Part shown: in pieces, positions 5,393 through 5,922 of the stretch | Layout: the number at the start of each line of letters is the position of its first letter | Numbering within the stretch: the stretch's first letter is position 1 | Assembly: GCA_002432095.1 (NCBI GenBank) | Contig: DJFQ01000051.1 | Span: 25,161-31,082, forward strand | From: Marinagarivorans sp. UBA5868 | GTDB taxonomy: Bacteria > Pseudomonadota > Gammaproteobacteria > Pseudomonadales > Cellvibrionaceae | Length of the DNA: 5,922 nucleotides | Direction: 5' to 3' | Made by a program: the position numbers and the translations under genes | Notes under the pieces: generated by a model | The model's database searches: none | Seen by the model: only the letters and a program-made list of their open reading frames with translations | Told to the model about the DNA's origin: nothing

Positions 5393-5922
5393 TCAAACCT
5401 CTTTGCGTTTTACCTCGCAGATCAACTTGCCCTTATGCAGCTTTGCCGTCAGCGGCTGGCCGCAATTCACCTCGTCCGCATCGCGCACGGCATGACCGTC
5501 TTCCGTCAGCAGAATGGCGTAGCCGCGACTGAGTGTATTCAGCGGACTCACACTCTGCAGCAGTCCCGCCACACGCTGCAGACGCTGTTGCCGTGCATCC
5601 AACTGTTTGCGCTGTGCTGCCTCCAAGCGCAGGGTGAGCACTTGTAGGCGATGAGCATGGCTGGCAAGGAGCCGCTGCGGATTAAATCGCTGCAGCTTGT
5701 GTTCGAGCCGCTCCACCCGCTGATGGGCATTGCGCAATGACGTGGTGAGGGCCCGTTGCAAGCGCATTTCCAGATGATCGAGCTTCTGTGCCTGAGCCTG
5801 GAGCTTCTGTCCCGGATGCTGCAAGCGTGCGCGCAAATGCGCTACCTGCTGGCGATGTTCGCGCAAGTGGGCCGACATACAACGAGTTAGTTGTTGTTCA
5901 TAGCGCTGCAACTTGTGCAGCA
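5393..5922 (-). CDS. xseA: Exonuclease VII large subunit, C-terminal part
   Basis: XseA with several XseB subunits forms exonuclease VII, which degrades single-stranded DNA to oligonucleotides from both ends; cytoplasmic. The window holds the last 175 residues of a protein that is usually about 450 long; the frame stays open to the right edge, so a TTG at 5911 is not a real start. The visible part begins with a long helical stretch rich in Q, R, L and H with coiled-coil character (about 110 residues), as in the XseA C-terminal domain. It then has the family hallmark SPLNTLSRGYAIL (5548-5510) and a small beta-rich end with GHAVRDADEVNCGQPL and LICEVKR. The N-terminal OB fold and catalytic domain lie outside. 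It precedes the thi promoter region by 47 bases and is functionally unrelated to it. Confidence 0.93.
   Translation of the reverse strand, partial: LHKLQRYEQQLTRCMSAHLREHRQQVAHLRARLQHPGQKLQAQAQKLDHLEMRLQRALTTSLRNAHQRVERLEHKLQRFNPQRLLASHAHRLQVLTLRLEAAQRKQLDARQQRLQRVAGLLQSVSPLNTLSRGYAILLTEDGHAVRDADEVNCGQPLTAKLHKGKLICEVKRKEV

Noticed and set aside
5393..5911. Complete small protein starting at TTG 5911
   Set aside because: The frame remains open to the window end and the sequence is the C-terminal part of XseA, so this is a truncated gene.

Overview
This looks like a chromosomal segment of a gammaproteobacterium of moderate GC content. The protein styles and the thiO-thiS-thiG order behind a TPP riboswitch would fit the Cellvibrio/Saccharophagus/Teredinibacter neighbourhood, but that placement is inference. 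Every gene I can support is on the minus strand, so the window reads right to left. No insertion sequence, integrase, CRISPR array or other mobile-element sign was seen.

Reading in the direction of transcription: (1) 5922-5393 is the C-terminal third of xseA, the large subunit of exonuclease VII, cut by the window edge. (2) After a short gap with a plausible promoter comes a TPP riboswitch (5345-5245) whose closing helix ends two bases before the thiO start codon. (3) Next is a compact thiamin-thiazole operon: thiO (glycine oxidase), thiS (sulfur carrier) and thiG (thiazole synthase), followed by an ABC ATPase gene whose ATG overlaps the thiG stop. (4) Forty bases further is a gene for an apparently exported protein with an N-terminal coiled coil and C-terminal ankyrin repeats. 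(5) Then comes a tRNA-Leu(CAA) gene with its own strong sigma70-type promoter. (6) After about 440 bases without a convincing gene, a short-form chlorite dismutase gene ends at the left edge.

The thi genes form one functional set. ThiO oxidises glycine to the imine (dehydroglycine), ThiS carries the sulfur as a C-terminal thiocarboxylate, and ThiG joins these with deoxyxylulose phosphate to make the thiazole phosphate of thiamin. The riboswitch senses the end product, TPP. The Shine-Dalgarno sequence of thiO lies inside the conserved 3' end of the aptamer, so control is most simply translational, with no separate expression platform.

No entirely new system is evident. The points most worth a second look are the ABC ATPase coupled to thiG without a permease gene in the window, the ankyrin/coiled-coil protein behind it, the chlorite dismutase with all catalytic residues intact, and the way ribosome-binding signals are built into the aptamer and into the ThiS glycine tail codons.
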